Positions 25,717 to 35,587 of a DNA stretch of 64,000 bases are shown piece by piece. The notes under the pieces were generated by a model, which made no database searches, had not been told where the DNA came from, and saw nothing but the letters and a program-made list of their open reading frames with translations. A program made the translations under genes and the position numbers. Source of the DNA: Hoeflea phototrophica DFL-43. GTDB lineage: Bacteria; Pseudomonadota; Alphaproteobacteria; Rhizobiales; Rhizobiaceae. The stretch is taken from NCBI RefSeq assembly GCF_000154705.2, contig NZ_CM002917.1:2374461-2438460 (forward strand). The letters are read 5' to 3'. How positions within the stretch are numbered: the first letter of the stretch is position 1; each line of letters starts with the position of its first letter.

Positions 25717-26892
25717 GTGCCGGCCCAAGACATTCATATCATCGGTGCCGGCATTGCCGGGCTCACGACAGCGCTCGCCCTGGCGCGCGATGGCCGTAAG
25801 GTCGAAATCGTCGATCAGGCGCCTGCGCTGAGCGAAGTGGGTGCCGGGCTACAGATGTCGCCCAATGCGAGCCGCATCCTGATTGCGCTCGGCCTTGGCG
25901 CTGCGCTCGACAAGGCCATGGCCCGCCCTGCCCAAATCTCTCTGATTTCCGGCCATTCCCTGCGCCCCATTGCCCATGTGCCCTGCGGCGAATTTGCCGC
26001 CAGGCGCTGGGGCGCCCCCTATGGCGTGATGCACCGCGCCGACCTTCAAGCGATGCTGCTTGATGCTGTACAGGCCAACCCGAACTGCCATCTCAAGCTT
26101 GGCCAGCGCATCACGACCGAAGATCTCCACGCACTTCGAAAACCTGACGGCAACCGTGCCTCGCCGCTTGTCATCGGCGCTGACGGGGTCTGGTCCCAAA
26201 CCCGTCAGCTCGTTTCCGGCGCCGCCCGGCCACGTTTTTCGGGACAGGTCGCCTGGCGTTTCAGAATTGATACGGACGCGGCCCGGACGCTGCTTGATTC
26301 CGCCAATGTCAGCGTGTTTCTGGCACCGCGCACCCATCTGGTTGCCTATCCACTTGAGGGCGGCAGATCCATCAACATCGTGGCCATTGCCTACGGACAG
26401 GACCCGGGCGAAACCTGGGCTGCGGCCGAAAACACTGCCGCGCGGACCGAGCTGCTGGATTCCTTTGCGGACTGGCATCCCAAAATGCGCACCATCCTTA
26501 AGGACGCCCCGCGCATGACCTGGTGGCCACTGTTCGAAATGCCGGACGGCCGCTGGTTCGATGATGAACGCACCATGCTGATTGGCGATGCGGCCCATGC
26601 GATGACGCCGTTTGCAGCCCAGGGCGCGGCAATGGCAATCGAGGATGGCTATGAGCTGGCTCAGGCTCTCGCGACAGAAGACGGCGATCAGCGCGCCGCC
26701 TTGCAACGCTATGAAAGCGATCGCCGCGCCCGTGTCGGCAAGGCACGACAACGCGCGGCGTTCAACCAGTTTGCCTATCACGCCCGCGGCCCGATCCGGC
26801 TGGGCCGCAACATCGTCCTGGCACTGAGGCGTCCCGAAAGCCTCGCCGCAGATCTCGATTGGCTCTACGGCTACCGGCCGAACGGAACCTGA
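25717..26892 (+). CDS. FAD-dependent monooxygenase (UbiH/salicylate hydroxylase type)
   Basis: 391 residues from the GTG at 25717, supported by GGGAG upstream. Class A flavoprotein hydroxylase: the Rossmann GxGxxG in IIGAGIAGLTTALAL, the GADGVWSQTR (DG) motif near 154 and the second FAD motif LIGDAAHAMTPFAAQGAAMAIEDG near 288. It uses NAD(P)H and O2 to hydroxylate an aromatic or related ring; salicylate hydroxylase-like and 3-hydroxybenzoate-type enzymes are the nearest classes. The substrate is not known. It probably shares a transcript with the zinc protein and ends at a bidirectional terminator. Confidence 0.88.
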   Translation: MPAQDIHIIGAGIAGLTTALALARDGRKVEIVDQAPALSEVGAGLQMSPNASRILIALGLGAALDKAMARPAQISLISGHSLRPIAHVPCGEFAARRWGAPYGVMHRADLQAMLLDAVQANPNCHLKLGQRITTEDLHALRKPDGNRASPLVIGADGVWSQTRQLVSGAARPRFSGQVAWRFRIDTDAARTLLDSANVSVFLAPRTHLVAYPLEGGRSINIVAIAYGQDPGETWAAAENTAARTELLDSFADWHPKMRTILKDAPRMTWWPLFEMPDGRWFDDERTMLIGDAAHAMTPFAAQGAAMAIEDGYELAQALATEDGDQRAALQRYESDRRARVGKARQRAAFNQFAYHARGPIRLGRNIVLALRRPESLAADLDWLYGYRPNGT

Positions 26893-26925
26893 GAGACCGG
26901 CAGCTCAAAACATAAGAAATACAAG

Positions 26926-26961
26926 AAAAAGGCCCCGGAACCGATGTTCCGAGGCCTTTTG
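26926..26961. terminator. bidirectional terminator between the monooxygenase and aapP
   Basis: AAAAGGCC and GGCCTTTT form the outer stem, CGGAAC and GTTCCG the inner one, with one mismatch and a four-base loop. Runs of A on the left and T on the right allow use from both strands. Confidence 0.88.
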
Positions 26962-26999
26962 TCAATGGGACATGCCCGATGAGGGAACCGGATCTGTTG

Positions 27000-27800
27000 C
27001 TAATGCAGGATCTGGCTCAGGAACAGCTTTGTGCGTTCATGCTGCGGATTGTCGAAGAACTCGCCTGGCTCGTTCTGCTCGACGATCTGGCCCTGGTCCA
27101 TGAAGATAACCCGATTGGCGACCTGGCGGGCGAAGCCCATTTCATGGGTCACGCACAACATGGTCATGCCCTCTTCAGCCAAACCAACCATGGTGTCGAG
27201 CACTTCCTTGATCATCTCGGGGTCAAGCGCCGAGGTGGGCTCGTCAAACAGCATGATGCGCGGGTTCATGCACAGCGAACGCGCGATTGCCACACGCTGT
27301 TGCTGACCGCCCGAAAGCTGGCCAGGATATTTGTTGGCCTGCTCGGGGATCTTCACCCGCTCGAGGTAATGCATCGCAACTTCCTCGGCTTTCTTCTTGG
27401 GCATCTTGCGAACCCAGATCGGCGCGAGCGTGCAGTTTTCCAGAATCGTGAGATGCGGAAACAGGTTGAAGTGCTGGAACACCATGCCCACTTCGCGGCG
27501 CACCTCGTCAATCTTTTTCAGATCATTGGTGAGCTCGATGCCGTCAACGACGATCTTGCCCTTCTGGTGTTCTTCCAGCCGGTTGATGCAGCGGATCATC
27601 GTGGATTTGCCTGAACCGGACGGCCCGGCGATAACTATGCGCTCGCCGCGCATCACCTTGAGGTTGATGTCGCGAAGCACGTGGAAATCGCCGTACCACT
27701 TGTTCATACCGATGAGCTCGATAGCGACGTCGGTTTCCGACACCGTCATTTTCGAGGGTGAAGCGCTTTCGGTTGCAGCTGCTGCGTTGTTGTCAGCCAT
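27000..27800 (-). CDS. aapP: general L-amino acid ABC transporter, ATP-binding protein
   Basis: 266 residues. All ABC motifs are present: Walker [10 protein letters not shown] near 60, Q-loop VFQHFN, signature LSGGQQQR near 160, Walker [12 protein letters not shown] near 183 and the switch His in VTHEM. It is the polar amino acid type. It powers uptake through AapQ/AapM. It is the last gene of aapJQMP, which in Rhizobium imports many L-amino acids and is important in nutrient exchange. The N-terminal 28 residues are Ala/Ser-rich and variable. Confidence 0.95.
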   Translation of the reverse strand: MADNNAAAATESASPSKMTVSETDVAIELIGMNKWYGDFHVLRDINLKVMRGERIVIAGPSGSGKSTMIRCINRLEEHQKGKIVVDGIELTNDLKKIDEVRREVGMVFQHFNLFPHLTILENCTLAPIWVRKMPKKKAEEVAMHYLERVKIPEQANKYPGQLSGGQQQRVAIARSLCMNPRIMLFDEPTSALDPEMIKEVLDTMVGLAEEGMTMLCVTHEMGFARQVANRVIFMDQGQIVEQNEPGEFFDNPQHERTKLFLSQILH

Positions 27801-27815
27801 TGTTGCAGTCCCCTG

Positions 27816-28949
27816 TTATGATTTGTGACCGGTGTCCAGACGCCGCTCCATGTAAGCGGAGTAACGGGACATGCCGAAGCAGAAGATGAAGAAAACCAAC
27901 GCGGCAAAGACGAATCCGGTCGCCGGCGTTGCGGGTGAAATCCAGTTGGGATCATTCATGTTTTGCTGAACGATGCCCAGAAGATCGAACAGGCCGATGA
28001 TCAGCACCAGGCTCGTGTCCTTGAACAGGCCGATGAAGGTGTTGACGATGCCCGGGATCACCAGTTTCAAAGCTTGCGGCATGATGACCAGGCGTGTGCC
28101 CTGCCAGAATGTCAAAGCCATGGCGTTGGCCGCCTCATACTGGCCCTTTGGAATGGCCTGCAGGCCACCTCGGATCACCTCCGCCATGTAGGCGGACGAG
28201 AACAGCGCAACGCCGATTAGCGCCCTGAGCAGCTTGTCGAAGGTGACGCCTTCGGGAAGGAACAGCGGCAACATCACCGATGACATGAACAGCACCGTGA
28301 TCAACGGCACGCCGCGCCAGAACTCGATGAAGATGATGCAGAACATCTTGACGATCGGCATTTCCGACCGCCGTCCCAGCGCCAGCAGAATGCCGAGCGG
28401 AAACGACACCACGATCCCGACAATGGCCACAACCAGAGTCACAAGCAGGCCACCCCAAAGCGCGGTCTCGACCGGTGCAAGGCCGAGCTGCCCTGTGAGC
28501 AGGATGAAACCAAGGATTGGAAAGACGACCAGCAGATACAGCGCGTTTTCGCGCTTGTACGGCAGCGACGGGATTGCGATCGGCACCAGGCCGGCAATCA
28601 GCAGCAGCCCGGTGAGATCCACCCGCCACCTTTCCTCCACGGGATAGCGCCCGTAGATGAACTGGCCGAACTTTGCCTCGACAAAAGCCCAGCAAGCGCC
28701 AGCGCCGGGGACAATGCAATCCTCCCGGCTTTCACCGGTCCAGACCGCGCTGAGAAAGGCCCAGTCGACAATCGGTGGAACCATCCACAGCAACAGCAGG
28801 AAGGTCAGAATTGTCAGGACCGTGTCACGGGTCGAGGCAAAGAGGTTTTCCTTAAGCCAGCCTGCAACACCAGAACTGGTGACCGGAGGCGCCATTCTCG
28901 GGCTTTCCTCGGAACGGACATAGGCAACGGTTTTTTGATTTGCATCCAT
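27816..28949 (-). CDS. aapM: general L-amino acid ABC transporter permease
   Basis: 377 residues with about eight membrane segments and the HisM-type EAA loop ([27 protein letters not shown] near 255), which contacts AapP. A soluble stretch with [12 protein letters not shown] near 85 sits between the first two helices, as is typical of AapM. It forms the channel with AapQ. It starts three bases after the aapQ stop and ends 15 bases before aapP. Confidence 0.94.
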   Translation of the reverse strand: MDANQKTVAYVRSEESPRMAPPVTSSGVAGWLKENLFASTRDTVLTILTFLLLLWMVPPIVDWAFLSAVWTGESREDCIVPGAGACWAFVEAKFGQFIYGRYPVEERWRVDLTGLLLIAGLVPIAIPSLPYKRENALYLLVVFPILGFILLTGQLGLAPVETALWGGLLVTLVVAIVGIVVSFPLGILLALGRRSEMPIVKMFCIIFIEFWRGVPLITVLFMSSVMLPLFLPEGVTFDKLLRALIGVALFSSAYMAEVIRGGLQAIPKGQYEAANAMALTFWQGTRLVIMPQALKLVIPGIVNTFIGLFKDTSLVLIIGLFDLLGIVQQNMNDPNWISPATPATGFVFAALVFFIFCFGMSRYSAYMERRLDTGHKS

Positions 28950-28952
28950 GGT

Positions 28953-30161
28953 TCAGCGCTCCACCAATGCGACCCTGGAGTTAAACCAGTTCATAAAGGC
29001 CGACGTTAACAGGGACAGCGTGAGATAGACCAGCATGGTGATCGAGATCACCTCCACGGCCTGACCGGTCTGATTGAGCACCGTTCCGCCAAAAATCGAC
29101 ACCAGATCCGGATACCCGATTGCCACCGCAAGAGATGAATTCTTGGTCAGGTTGAGAAACTGGCTGGTCAGCGGCGGAATGATCACCCGCATGGCCTGCG
29201 GAACGATCACAAGACGGCTGGTCAGGTTCGGCCGCAATCCGAGAGCAAAGGCTGCTTCCGTCTGTCCCCGGGAAACGGCAAGAATACCGGCGCGGACAAT
29301 TTCTGCAATGAAGGCGGCTGTGTAGAGCGAAAGACCCAGCAGCAACGCCATGAATTCAGGCTGGATAACCCAACCGCCAACCATGTTGAAGCCTTGCAGG
29401 CTCGCATATTCCATCGAGACCGGCATTCCGGTCACCAGAAAGGCCACCAGAGGCAGGCCGATCACCATCGCAAGCCCGGTGAGAAACACCGGAAACTGCT
29501 GACCAGTCGCCATCTGCCGCTTCTTGGCCCAGCGGCCGATCAGGAACCAGGCAATCACGGCGATCGCAAAAGCGTAGAAAATCAGTGACGACCCATCCTC
29601 GGGCACCAGACGCGGAATGTATAGACCGCGGTTGTTGATATTGAACGCAACCTCCGCACCGGCTTCAAGGCCCGCCGCCCGTGGGGATGGAAGGATGGAC
29701 AGAACCGCCTTGTACCAGAACAAAAGCTGCAAAAGCAGCGGTATGTTGCGCAGCACTTCGACATAGATGGTGGCAAATTTCTGTACCAGGTAGTTCTTCG
29801 ACAGCCGTGCCAGACCAACAACGAAACCGATGATGGTGGCCAGGAAGATCCCGATGATCGCAACCACCATTGTGTTGAGCAAGCCAACAAAGAAGGCTCG
29901 CAAATAGGTGCTGTCATTGGTGTAAGGAATAAAGGCCTGGCCGATATCAAATCCGGCGCGTTCGCCGAAGAAGCCGAAACCGGAAGAAATGCCCGCCCGG
30001 GCAAGGTTGTCAACGGCGTTGCTTATGCCGCTCCACACCATCGCGCCAACCGCAATGATCAACAATCCCTGAAACACAAGGCCACGAACCTTGGGATCAT
30101 TCATCATTGATACGCGACCGGAATCATCGGCGCCTGCCGAGACGCCTTCTTGATGAGCCAT
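28953..30161 (-). CDS. aapQ: general L-amino acid ABC transporter permease
   Basis: 402 residues from the ATG at 30161 (GGGGAC upstream); a TTG four codons earlier is unlikely. It has about eight hydrophobic segments and an EAA loop (EIVRAGILAVSRGQTEAAFALGLRP near 295). A long periplasmic part near 60-90 (AGFDIGQAFIPYTNDSTYLRAF) is typical of AapQ. It pairs with AapM. It follows aapJ after a gap of about 150 bases that contains a strong stem-loop. Confidence 0.94.
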   Translation of the reverse strand: MAHQEGVSAGADDSGRVSMMNDPKVRGLVFQGLLIIAVGAMVWSGISNAVDNLARAGISSGFGFFGERAGFDIGQAFIPYTNDSTYLRAFFVGLLNTMVVAIIGIFLATIIGFVVGLARLSKNYLVQKFATIYVEVLRNIPLLLQLLFWYKAVLSILPSPRAAGLEAGAEVAFNINNRGLYIPRLVPEDGSSLIFYAFAIAVIAWFLIGRWAKKRQMATGQQFPVFLTGLAMVIGLPLVAFLVTGMPVSMEYASLQGFNMVGGWVIQPEFMALLLGLSLYTAAFIAEIVRAGILAVSRGQTEAAFALGLRPNLTSRLVIVPQAMRVIIPPLTSQFLNLTKNSSLAVAIGYPDLVSIFGGTVLNQTGQAVEVISITMLVYLTLSLLTSAFMNWFNSRVALVER

Positions 30162-30264
30162 GTCTGTCCCCAACTCTTTTCGTCCAGGCCTTGTGGCACC
30201 GGATCTTTTTAACCTGTCGTCGTTGCGTCAGGCTGAGAGGTCTTTTTTTTACGAAACAATTGAA

Positions 30265-30296
30265 GAAGGCGGGCCCCGCAAGGGGAGCCCGCCTTC
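30265..30296 (-). other. intercistronic stem-loop between aapJ and aapQ
   Basis: GAAGGCGGGC/GCCCGCCTTC, ten perfect pairs, with further CCC/GGGG pairing inside. On the minus strand no T tract follows at once, so it fits better as a 3' stabiliser or partial attenuator that lets the binding protein be made in excess over the permeases, as known for many ABC operons. Confidence 0.6.
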
Positions 30297-30308
30297 CGTC
30301 CAAAGGAC

Positions 30309-31331
30309 TTAGCGAATTGGCGGCGCGTACTGCAGACCACCCTTAGACCACAGTGCGTTCACACCGCGGTCGATCGCGAGCGGTGTCGATGCACCGACAT
30401 TGCGCTCAAACACTTCGCCATAGTTACCGACCTGCTTGACCACCTGGTAGGCCCAGTCATTGCTGACACCGATGCCTTCACCGAAAGTGCCTTCCTTGCC
30501 CAGAAGACGCATCACGTTGGGGTCGGCCGAGGCAGCCATCTCATCGACATTTGCCGATGTGATGCCCATTTCTTCAGCGTTGAGCATCGCGTTGTGGACC
30601 CACTTGACGATGTTGAACCACTGGTCGTCACCCTGGCGCACCACGGGGCCAAGCGGCTCCTTGGAAATCACTTCAGGAAGGACCATGTGCTCATCCGGAG
30701 CCGACAGGCCGAGGCGGATTGAATACAGGCCCGACTGGTCGGTGGTGTAGACGTCGCAACGGTTGGCGTCGTAAGCAGCGTTCACTTCTTCAAGCTTTTC
30801 GAACACGACCGGATTGTAGGTCATGTCATTGGCCTTGAAGTAGTCGGTCAGGTTCAGCTCGGTGGTCGTACCGGTCTGCACGCAGACCGAAGCGCCCGAA
30901 AGCTGCAGGGCCGAAGTCACGCCAAGCGACTTACGAACCATGAAGCCCTGACCGTCATAGTAGTTGACGCCAGCGAAGTTGAGACCGAGCTGCGTGTCGC
31001 GGCTCATAGTCCAGGTGGTGTTGCGCGACAGCACATCGATTTCGCCCGACTGCAAAGCGGTGAAACGCTCCTTGGCCGAAAGCGGGCTGAATTTCACAGC
31101 CGATGCGTCACCAAAGACGGCAGCAGCAACGCCACGGCACAGGTCAACGTCGATACCCGACCATTCACCTGCGTCATTCGGCGCTGAGAAGCCGGCGAGG
31201 CCCGTGGACACGCCACACTGGACGAATCCCTTTGCCTTGACGTCATCCAGCGTTGCGGCGGATGCCGAAGCGGCTCCCATGCCTGCAACGGCGGCTACGC
31301 CAACGACAGCCGACAGAATCTTTTTGTTCAT
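30309..31331 (-). CDS. aapJ: general L-amino acid ABC transporter, periplasmic binding protein
   Basis: 340 residues from the ATG at 31331 with a clear signal peptide (to ASAA near 26). It is a type II periplasmic binding protein of the SBP_bac_3 class: DDVKAKGFVQCGVSTGLAGFSAPN, IDVDLCRGVAAAVFGD, RNTTWTMSRD and TDQSGLYSIR are the usual AapJ blocks. Cys40 and the Cys in IDVDLCRG could pair. It delivers L-amino acids to AapQM. First gene of the operon, divergent from metC. Confidence 0.95.
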   Translation of the reverse strand: MNKKILSAVVGVAAVAGMGAASASAATLDDVKAKGFVQCGVSTGLAGFSAPNDAGEWSGIDVDLCRGVAAAVFGDASAVKFSPLSAKERFTALQSGEIDVLSRNTTWTMSRDTQLGLNFAGVNYYDGQGFMVRKSLGVTSALQLSGASVCVQTGTTTELNLTDYFKANDMTYNPVVFEKLEEVNAAYDANRCDVYTTDQSGLYSIRLGLSAPDEHMVLPEVISKEPLGPVVRQGDDQWFNIVKWVHNAMLNAEEMGITSANVDEMAASADPNVMRLLGKEGTFGEGIGVSNDWAYQVVKQVGNYGEVFERNVGASTPLAIDRGVNALWSKGGLQYAPPIR

Positions 31332-31430
31332 TTGATACAACCTTTTTTTTCTGTTGCCCTGTTTAGGGTGCGCCAGGAAAGGCACGACCTCATGCTTGAG
31401 GTCTGCGCCTCATTGTTTACGCACCAGCCT

Positions 31431-31460
31431 ATACCATGCTGAAATCCAACTATGGTCAAG
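31431..31460 (-). promoter_or_regulatory. promoter of aapJQMP
   Basis: CTTGAC (31460-31455) and TGGTAT (31436-31431) with an 18-base spacer, about 90 bases before the aapJ start. The aapJ-metC gap (31332-31667, 336 bases) also holds two copies of GCATGGTTT(T)AG, at 31510 and 31570, the second within the inverted repeat CATGGT/ACCATG (31571-31588); these may be operator sites. Confidence 0.45.
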
Positions 31461-31667
31461 CCGCAAAATTCGGCATTGCGACAAGATGCCCAAAAATCAG
31501 CATAATTCCGCATGGTTTAGATTTGAAGCATCAGCCGGAGATGGCATTTTCATCATTTTTAGGCTTAAAGCATGGTTTTAGGACCATGTGATTGCCGAGA
31601 TGGTTTTCGCGGGTTAAGTCAAATTCACATCCGAATTGCCTTCCGACCAGATACAAACGGACACAAA

Positions 31668-32855
31668 ATGACCAACAGCAAAACGGGCTCGAACCACGGC
31701 GTCAACACTCGGCTTGCACATACGGGAAATGATCCACGGAGCTTCTATGGCTTCGTTAATCCTCCGGTTGTGCACGCTTCGACCGTGTTGTTTCCCGACG
31801 CTGAAACGATCGAGAGCCGCAATCAGCCATACACCTACGGCACCTATGGCACCCCGACCACAGATGCCCTCAACAAAGCGATGGATGCACTTGAGGGTTC
31901 TGCGGGCACTGTTGCTGTCCCTTCAGGCCTTGCGGCGATCACCCTGCCCTTCATGGCCGCGCTGAGCGCTGGCGACCATTTGCTGGTGGTTGATTCGGTC
32001 TACACCCCGACACGCAACCTGTGTCACGGCATGTTGGCGCGGTTTGGCATCGAGACCACCTATTATGATCCCGCGATCGGTGCCGACATCGAAAAGCTCA
32101 TGCGGCCCAACACGAAGCTGGTTCACACCGAAGCGCCGGGCTCAAACACTTTTGAGATGCAGGACATACCTGCCATCGCCGAGGTTGCCCACGCACACGG
32201 CGCGCTGGTCTCCATGGACAACACCTGGGCCACTCCGCTGTTCTTCAAGCCACTTGACCACGGAGTCGACATTTCGATTCATGCCGCGACCAAATACCCC
32301 GCCGGCCATTCCGATGTGCTCATCGGAACGGTTTCGGCAAATGAGACCGCGTGGCCGGCATTGTGGAAGACATTCACGATGATGGGGATATGCGCTGCTC
32401 CCGACGACAGCTACATGACACTCCGGGGCCTGCGCACAATGGGTGTGCGGCTCGAACGTCATCAGAAAAGCGCGCTCGAAATCGCCAAGACACTGGAATC
32501 CGTTCCCGGCGTCGCGAGGGTCCTGCATCCAGCGCTGGAAAGTTTCCCGGGCCACGCCCTTTGGAAACGCGACTTCTGCGGTTCATCCGGGATTTTCTCA
32601 ATTGTTCTTGACGTCGCCGATGGATCGCAGCACCGGGCCAAGGCTCATGCGTTTCTCAACGCGCTCGAGATCTTTGGGCTTGGCTATTCCTGGGGCGGAT
32701 ATGAAAGCCTGGCAGTCGCGGTCAATCTCTCCGACCGCACCATCGCCCTGCCGCCAAAGGAAGGGCCCGTCATCCGGCTTCAGATTGGGCTTGAAGACTG
32801 CCCCGACCTGCTGGCAGACATTGAACGAGGCCTTGCGGCGGCGGCCGCGGCCTGA
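31668..32855 (+). CDS. metC: cystathionine beta-lyase
   Basis: 395 residues from the ATG at 31668. PLP-dependent Cys/Met metabolism family: YGTYGTPT near 50, SGLAAITL near 80, the cofactor Asp in SMDNTWATP near 180 and the Schiff-base Lys in ATKYPAGHSD near 205. It splits cystathionine to homocysteine, pyruvate and ammonia. The alphaproteobacterial MetC subfamily is recognised from its neighbour aapJ, the same order as in Rhizobium leguminosarum. An upstream open frame to 31572 has no ribosome site. Confidence 0.92.
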   Translation: MTNSKTGSNHGVNTRLAHTGNDPRSFYGFVNPPVVHASTVLFPDAETIESRNQPYTYGTYGTPTTDALNKAMDALEGSAGTVAVPSGLAAITLPFMAALSAGDHLLVVDSVYTPTRNLCHGMLARFGIETTYYDPAIGADIEKLMRPNTKLVHTEAPGSNTFEMQDIPAIAEVAHAHGALVSMDNTWATPLFFKPLDHGVDISIHAATKYPAGHSDVLIGTVSANETAWPALWKTFTMMGICAAPDDSYMTLRGLRTMGVRLERHQKSALEIAKTLESVPGVARVLHPALESFPGHALWKRDFCGSSGIFSIVLDVADGSQHRAKAHAFLNALEIFGLGYSWGGYESLAVAVNLSDRTIALPPKEGPVIRLQIGLEDCPDLLADIERGLAAAAAA

Positions 32856-32876
32856 GGCCCCAATGGCCGTAATAGA

Positions 32877-34961
32877 CTAAAGCGACAAGGCCGGCAGCCG
32901 GATCACAAAGCGGGCGCCGTCGACATAGCTGCTGTCCAGCGCAATTGTGCCGCCGTGGCTCTCCACCACACGGCGGCACAGGGCCAGACCGATACCGGCT
33001 CCCGCATATCGGGTCTCATCCGGATGCAGCCTTTCAAACACACCGAAGATGCTTTCCGCATGAACCGTGGCGATGCCGATTCCATTGTCTTCGACAACAA
33101 TGACCGTGGCGCAGCCGACAGTTTCCGCGCTCACCCGGATTTGGGGCGCGACACCATCCTCGGTGTATTTGATTGAATTGGCGAACATGTTTTGCAGAAG
33201 CTGGGTCATCAGATTGATGTCCGCAGTGACCATCAGATCGCACCTGTCGACAAGTTGCGCGCGCGAATCCGCAACGGACACCGACAGATTTTCCCATGCT
33301 GCAGAGATCGCTTCGGAAAGCAGGAATTTCTCCAGATGGACAGATTGATAAGCGAGCCTGGAATAGGCGAAGAGGCTCGAGATCATCTGCTCCATTGAAC
33401 GGGCGCGATTGACAACATGGCTTGACCAGTTCGCCAGTTCGTCTGTCTTCCCGAGCTCAATATCTTCTTTGATCATCTCGGAGAAAACCCGGATCTGGCG
33501 CAATGGCGCTTTGAGATCATGCGATATGATCCCGCCGAATTGTTCCAGGGCATCATTGCGCAAAGCCAACTCGCGCGTCTGTTTGGCGATCCTCTCCTGC
33601 GCCTTCCGGCTTTCGGTAATGTCGCGGCCGACCGACACCAGTTCCACCGGCTCGCCTTCGTCAAAAACCATCAGGTTTGACCACAAGTACCAGCGCTTTT
33701 CGCCGGAACTGTTGTACATCGGTTGCTCGATGAGCCGTATCGGCTGCTCCGGGGTCAGGCTCTCGATATGCGAGGTAAGCTCGTCCAGATTCTCCGTCGG
33801 GGAAAACTCAAGGAACTTGCAACCTATCATGTCTTCAACCGGAACACCGGTAAACTCGGCATAATTGGCGTTGACATAGGTCAGCGTCGTGTCTGGCTCG
33901 GCGCGGGAAATAACATCGGGGAGGTTGCGCACAAGCGTTTCGAGTTCTTGCTGCTTCCGCTCAATTGCATGCTCGAATTCCAACCGCTCAGTCACGTCTT
34001 CAGCAAACGCCACCACCACCGTCTCCGACAGATCATCCAGGCGCTCAAGCCGGACGCGACACTTGTAAGTCGTTCCATCCTTACGCCGGTGTTCGGTATT
34101 TATCTTGACCACTTTGCGCTCGCCGGCGACGATCGGCGCAATCGTCTCCGCCATCTCGAGAGAACTGTGTCCCGAGTTGACGTCCAACGCGGTCAATCCG
34201 CGGAGTTCCTCCAGACTGTATTGCAGGTTGGTACGTGCCGCCTTGTTGGCGTTGACAATCCTTCCATCGGCTGTGCTGATCAGATAGACCTCCTGGGCAA
34301 CAGCCTCGATGATATGCCCCAGTTGCTCCGCTTCAGACTTGACCTGGAGCAATGCGCTTACATCGGTCAGCAGTCCGATCCGGTAATTCTCCTTGGTGAC
34401 GTACTCCTCCACCTGAATCCAGCTGTCCGGCCCGATCTTCTGTAGAAACGGCCCCGTTGGGTTCCTGTGGCGTCCCATACGCTTTTGCAGCCATGCCTCC
34501 TGATCCTCAGGCGTGGTTCCGGCTTCGGGATACTGCCCAACCTCAAGACCATGGCGCAACATGGACCCGAAGCATCGCCCAGGCAAAATGGCCGTTGCCG
34601 ACAGCGAGTAGATCTCGCGGTACGCGTCATTGCAAAACACAAGGCAGTCATTCTCATCGTAGATGGAACACCCCTGTGAGATTGTTGAAAAAGCCATATT
34701 GAGAAGATTCTCGGCCCGCAACTTACTCGTTAAAGTCGCGTTGGCCTCCATCAATGCCGCATTGAGAACCGCCAGATCTTCAGTCTGCTGAATCAGCTTT
34801 CTCGAAACGAAATAGGAGATCACGGCGGGAAGCAGAACGGCAGCGATCCAATAACGTGCCGGGATAGCCATGTTGGGAAACTGCGACATGATCAAAAGCG
34901 ACAGCACCGTTGCGCCAACGGAAATCAGGACCCAACGAAGTGTCTTTCGGAAATGCAACAT
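32877..34961 (-). CDS. PAS-domain sensor histidine kinase
   Basis: 694 residues. Two N-terminal membrane helices (about 8-26 and 35-53) with almost no periplasmic loop, then a PAS_7-like domain (about 90-200), two further PAS domains (about 215-330 and 335-450), a HisKA domain with phospho-acceptor SHDLKAPLRQ near 480, and an HATPase with N box NMFANSIKYTED, G1 DNGIGI and G2 GAGIGLAL. The DHp sequence resembles the Cph1/phytochrome class of kinases. Sensing is probably cytoplasmic. With the response regulator and LuxR-type gene upstream on the same strand it forms a signalling cluster. Confidence 0.92.
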   Translation of the reverse strand: MLHFRKTLRWVLISVGATVLSLLIMSQFPNMAIPARYWIAAVLLPAVISYFVSRKLIQQTEDLAVLNAALMEANATLTSKLRAENLLNMAFSTISQGCSIYDENDCLVFCNDAYREIYSLSATAILPGRCFGSMLRHGLEVGQYPEAGTTPEDQEAWLQKRMGRHRNPTGPFLQKIGPDSWIQVEEYVTKENYRIGLLTDVSALLQVKSEAEQLGHIIEAVAQEVYLISTADGRIVNANKAARTNLQYSLEELRGLTALDVNSGHSSLEMAETIAPIVAGERKVVKINTEHRRKDGTTYKCRVRLERLDDLSETVVVAFAEDVTERLEFEHAIERKQQELETLVRNLPDVISRAEPDTTLTYVNANYAEFTGVPVEDMIGCKFLEFSPTENLDELTSHIESLTPEQPIRLIEQPMYNSSGEKRWYLWSNLMVFDEGEPVELVSVGRDITESRKAQERIAKQTRELALRNDALEQFGGIISHDLKAPLRQIRVFSEMIKEDIELGKTDELANWSSHVVNRARSMEQMISSLFAYSRLAYQSVHLEKFLLSEAISAAWENLSVSVADSRAQLVDRCDLMVTADINLMTQLLQNMFANSIKYTEDGVAPQIRVSAETVGCATVIVVEDNGIGIATVHAESIFGVFERLHPDETRYAGAGIGLALCRRVVESHGGTIALDSSYVDGARFVIRLPALSL

Positions 34962-35137
34962 TCAGGAATAACTATAATTCTGGCTTTGAGTTGGCAAACG
35001 CTGTTTCAACTCCTGGTAGATAAACATCAAGATCGCAGGCGGGGTCGACCCCGATTGAGCGCGAATTGTCGGCGAAGGCTGGTTTCAAACAATGGAGCTC
35101 TTGCGGTCTGGCGGTCAGGCCAATCAGACACAAACAC

Positions 35138-35569
35138 TCAACGAAGGTCTTCGGCACAGACCTCGGAGAGCTGGCTTCGGGTGTATTCCGCAATGATGAA
35201 GGCGATCATATTTGCGTCGATCTCGTCTTTTCCCACTCGGAAATCGACGCCAAATTCTCGGAACTCGCGAAAATACGCACCGCTGATGTCCGACGAGATT
35301 ATGCCGATCGGACCTGTATATCCGGCCTTGCGAAGCCTCGGCGCAGTGTCACGAAAATCCTGAGCCGGCGAAAGCCGGTTATCCAAAAAGATGAGATCCA
35401 CCCCGCCCTCGGTGATACGATTGATTGCGGCGTCAATGTCCCCGACATGCTCGAGACGCAATTCGGGCCGTTCGAAACTCTCAAGCTTCCGCTTCCAGAT
35501 CGTATACTCGATCGGATCGTCATCGACCAACAAGATCGATGTGAGGTTGTTAGAATTCATGTTCATCAC
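35138..35569 (-). CDS. single-domain response regulator
   Basis: 143 residues, a receiver domain alone. Acidic pocket DDD near 17-19, phospho-acceptor Asp in IFLDNRL near 63, Ser in ISSD near 92 and the conserved Lys in GKDEID near 113. There is no output domain, so it passes phosphate on or acts by protein contact. It lies 18 bases after the LuxR-type gene and about 175 bases before the kinase, all reading the same way; the kinase is its probable partner. Confidence 0.9.
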   Translation of the reverse strand: MMNMNSNNLTSILLVDDDPIEYTIWKRKLESFERPELRLEHVGDIDAAINRITEGGVDLIFLDNRLSPAQDFRDTAPRLRKAGYTGPIGIISSDISGAYFREFREFGVDFRVGKDEIDANMIAFIIAEYTRSQLSEVCAEDLR

Positions 35570-35587
35570 AACTGCCTCCTGATCCTC

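Noticed and set aside
25251..25733. N-terminal extension of the second alpha/beta hydrolase to 25733
   Set aside because: It runs antisense through the zinc-finger gene, and the ATG at 25250 has a good ribosome site and the family start.
31560..31667. SAM-II riboswitch before metC
   Set aside because: The conserved pseudoknot core and its terminal GCTAAA element could not be found; only a small inverted repeat is present.
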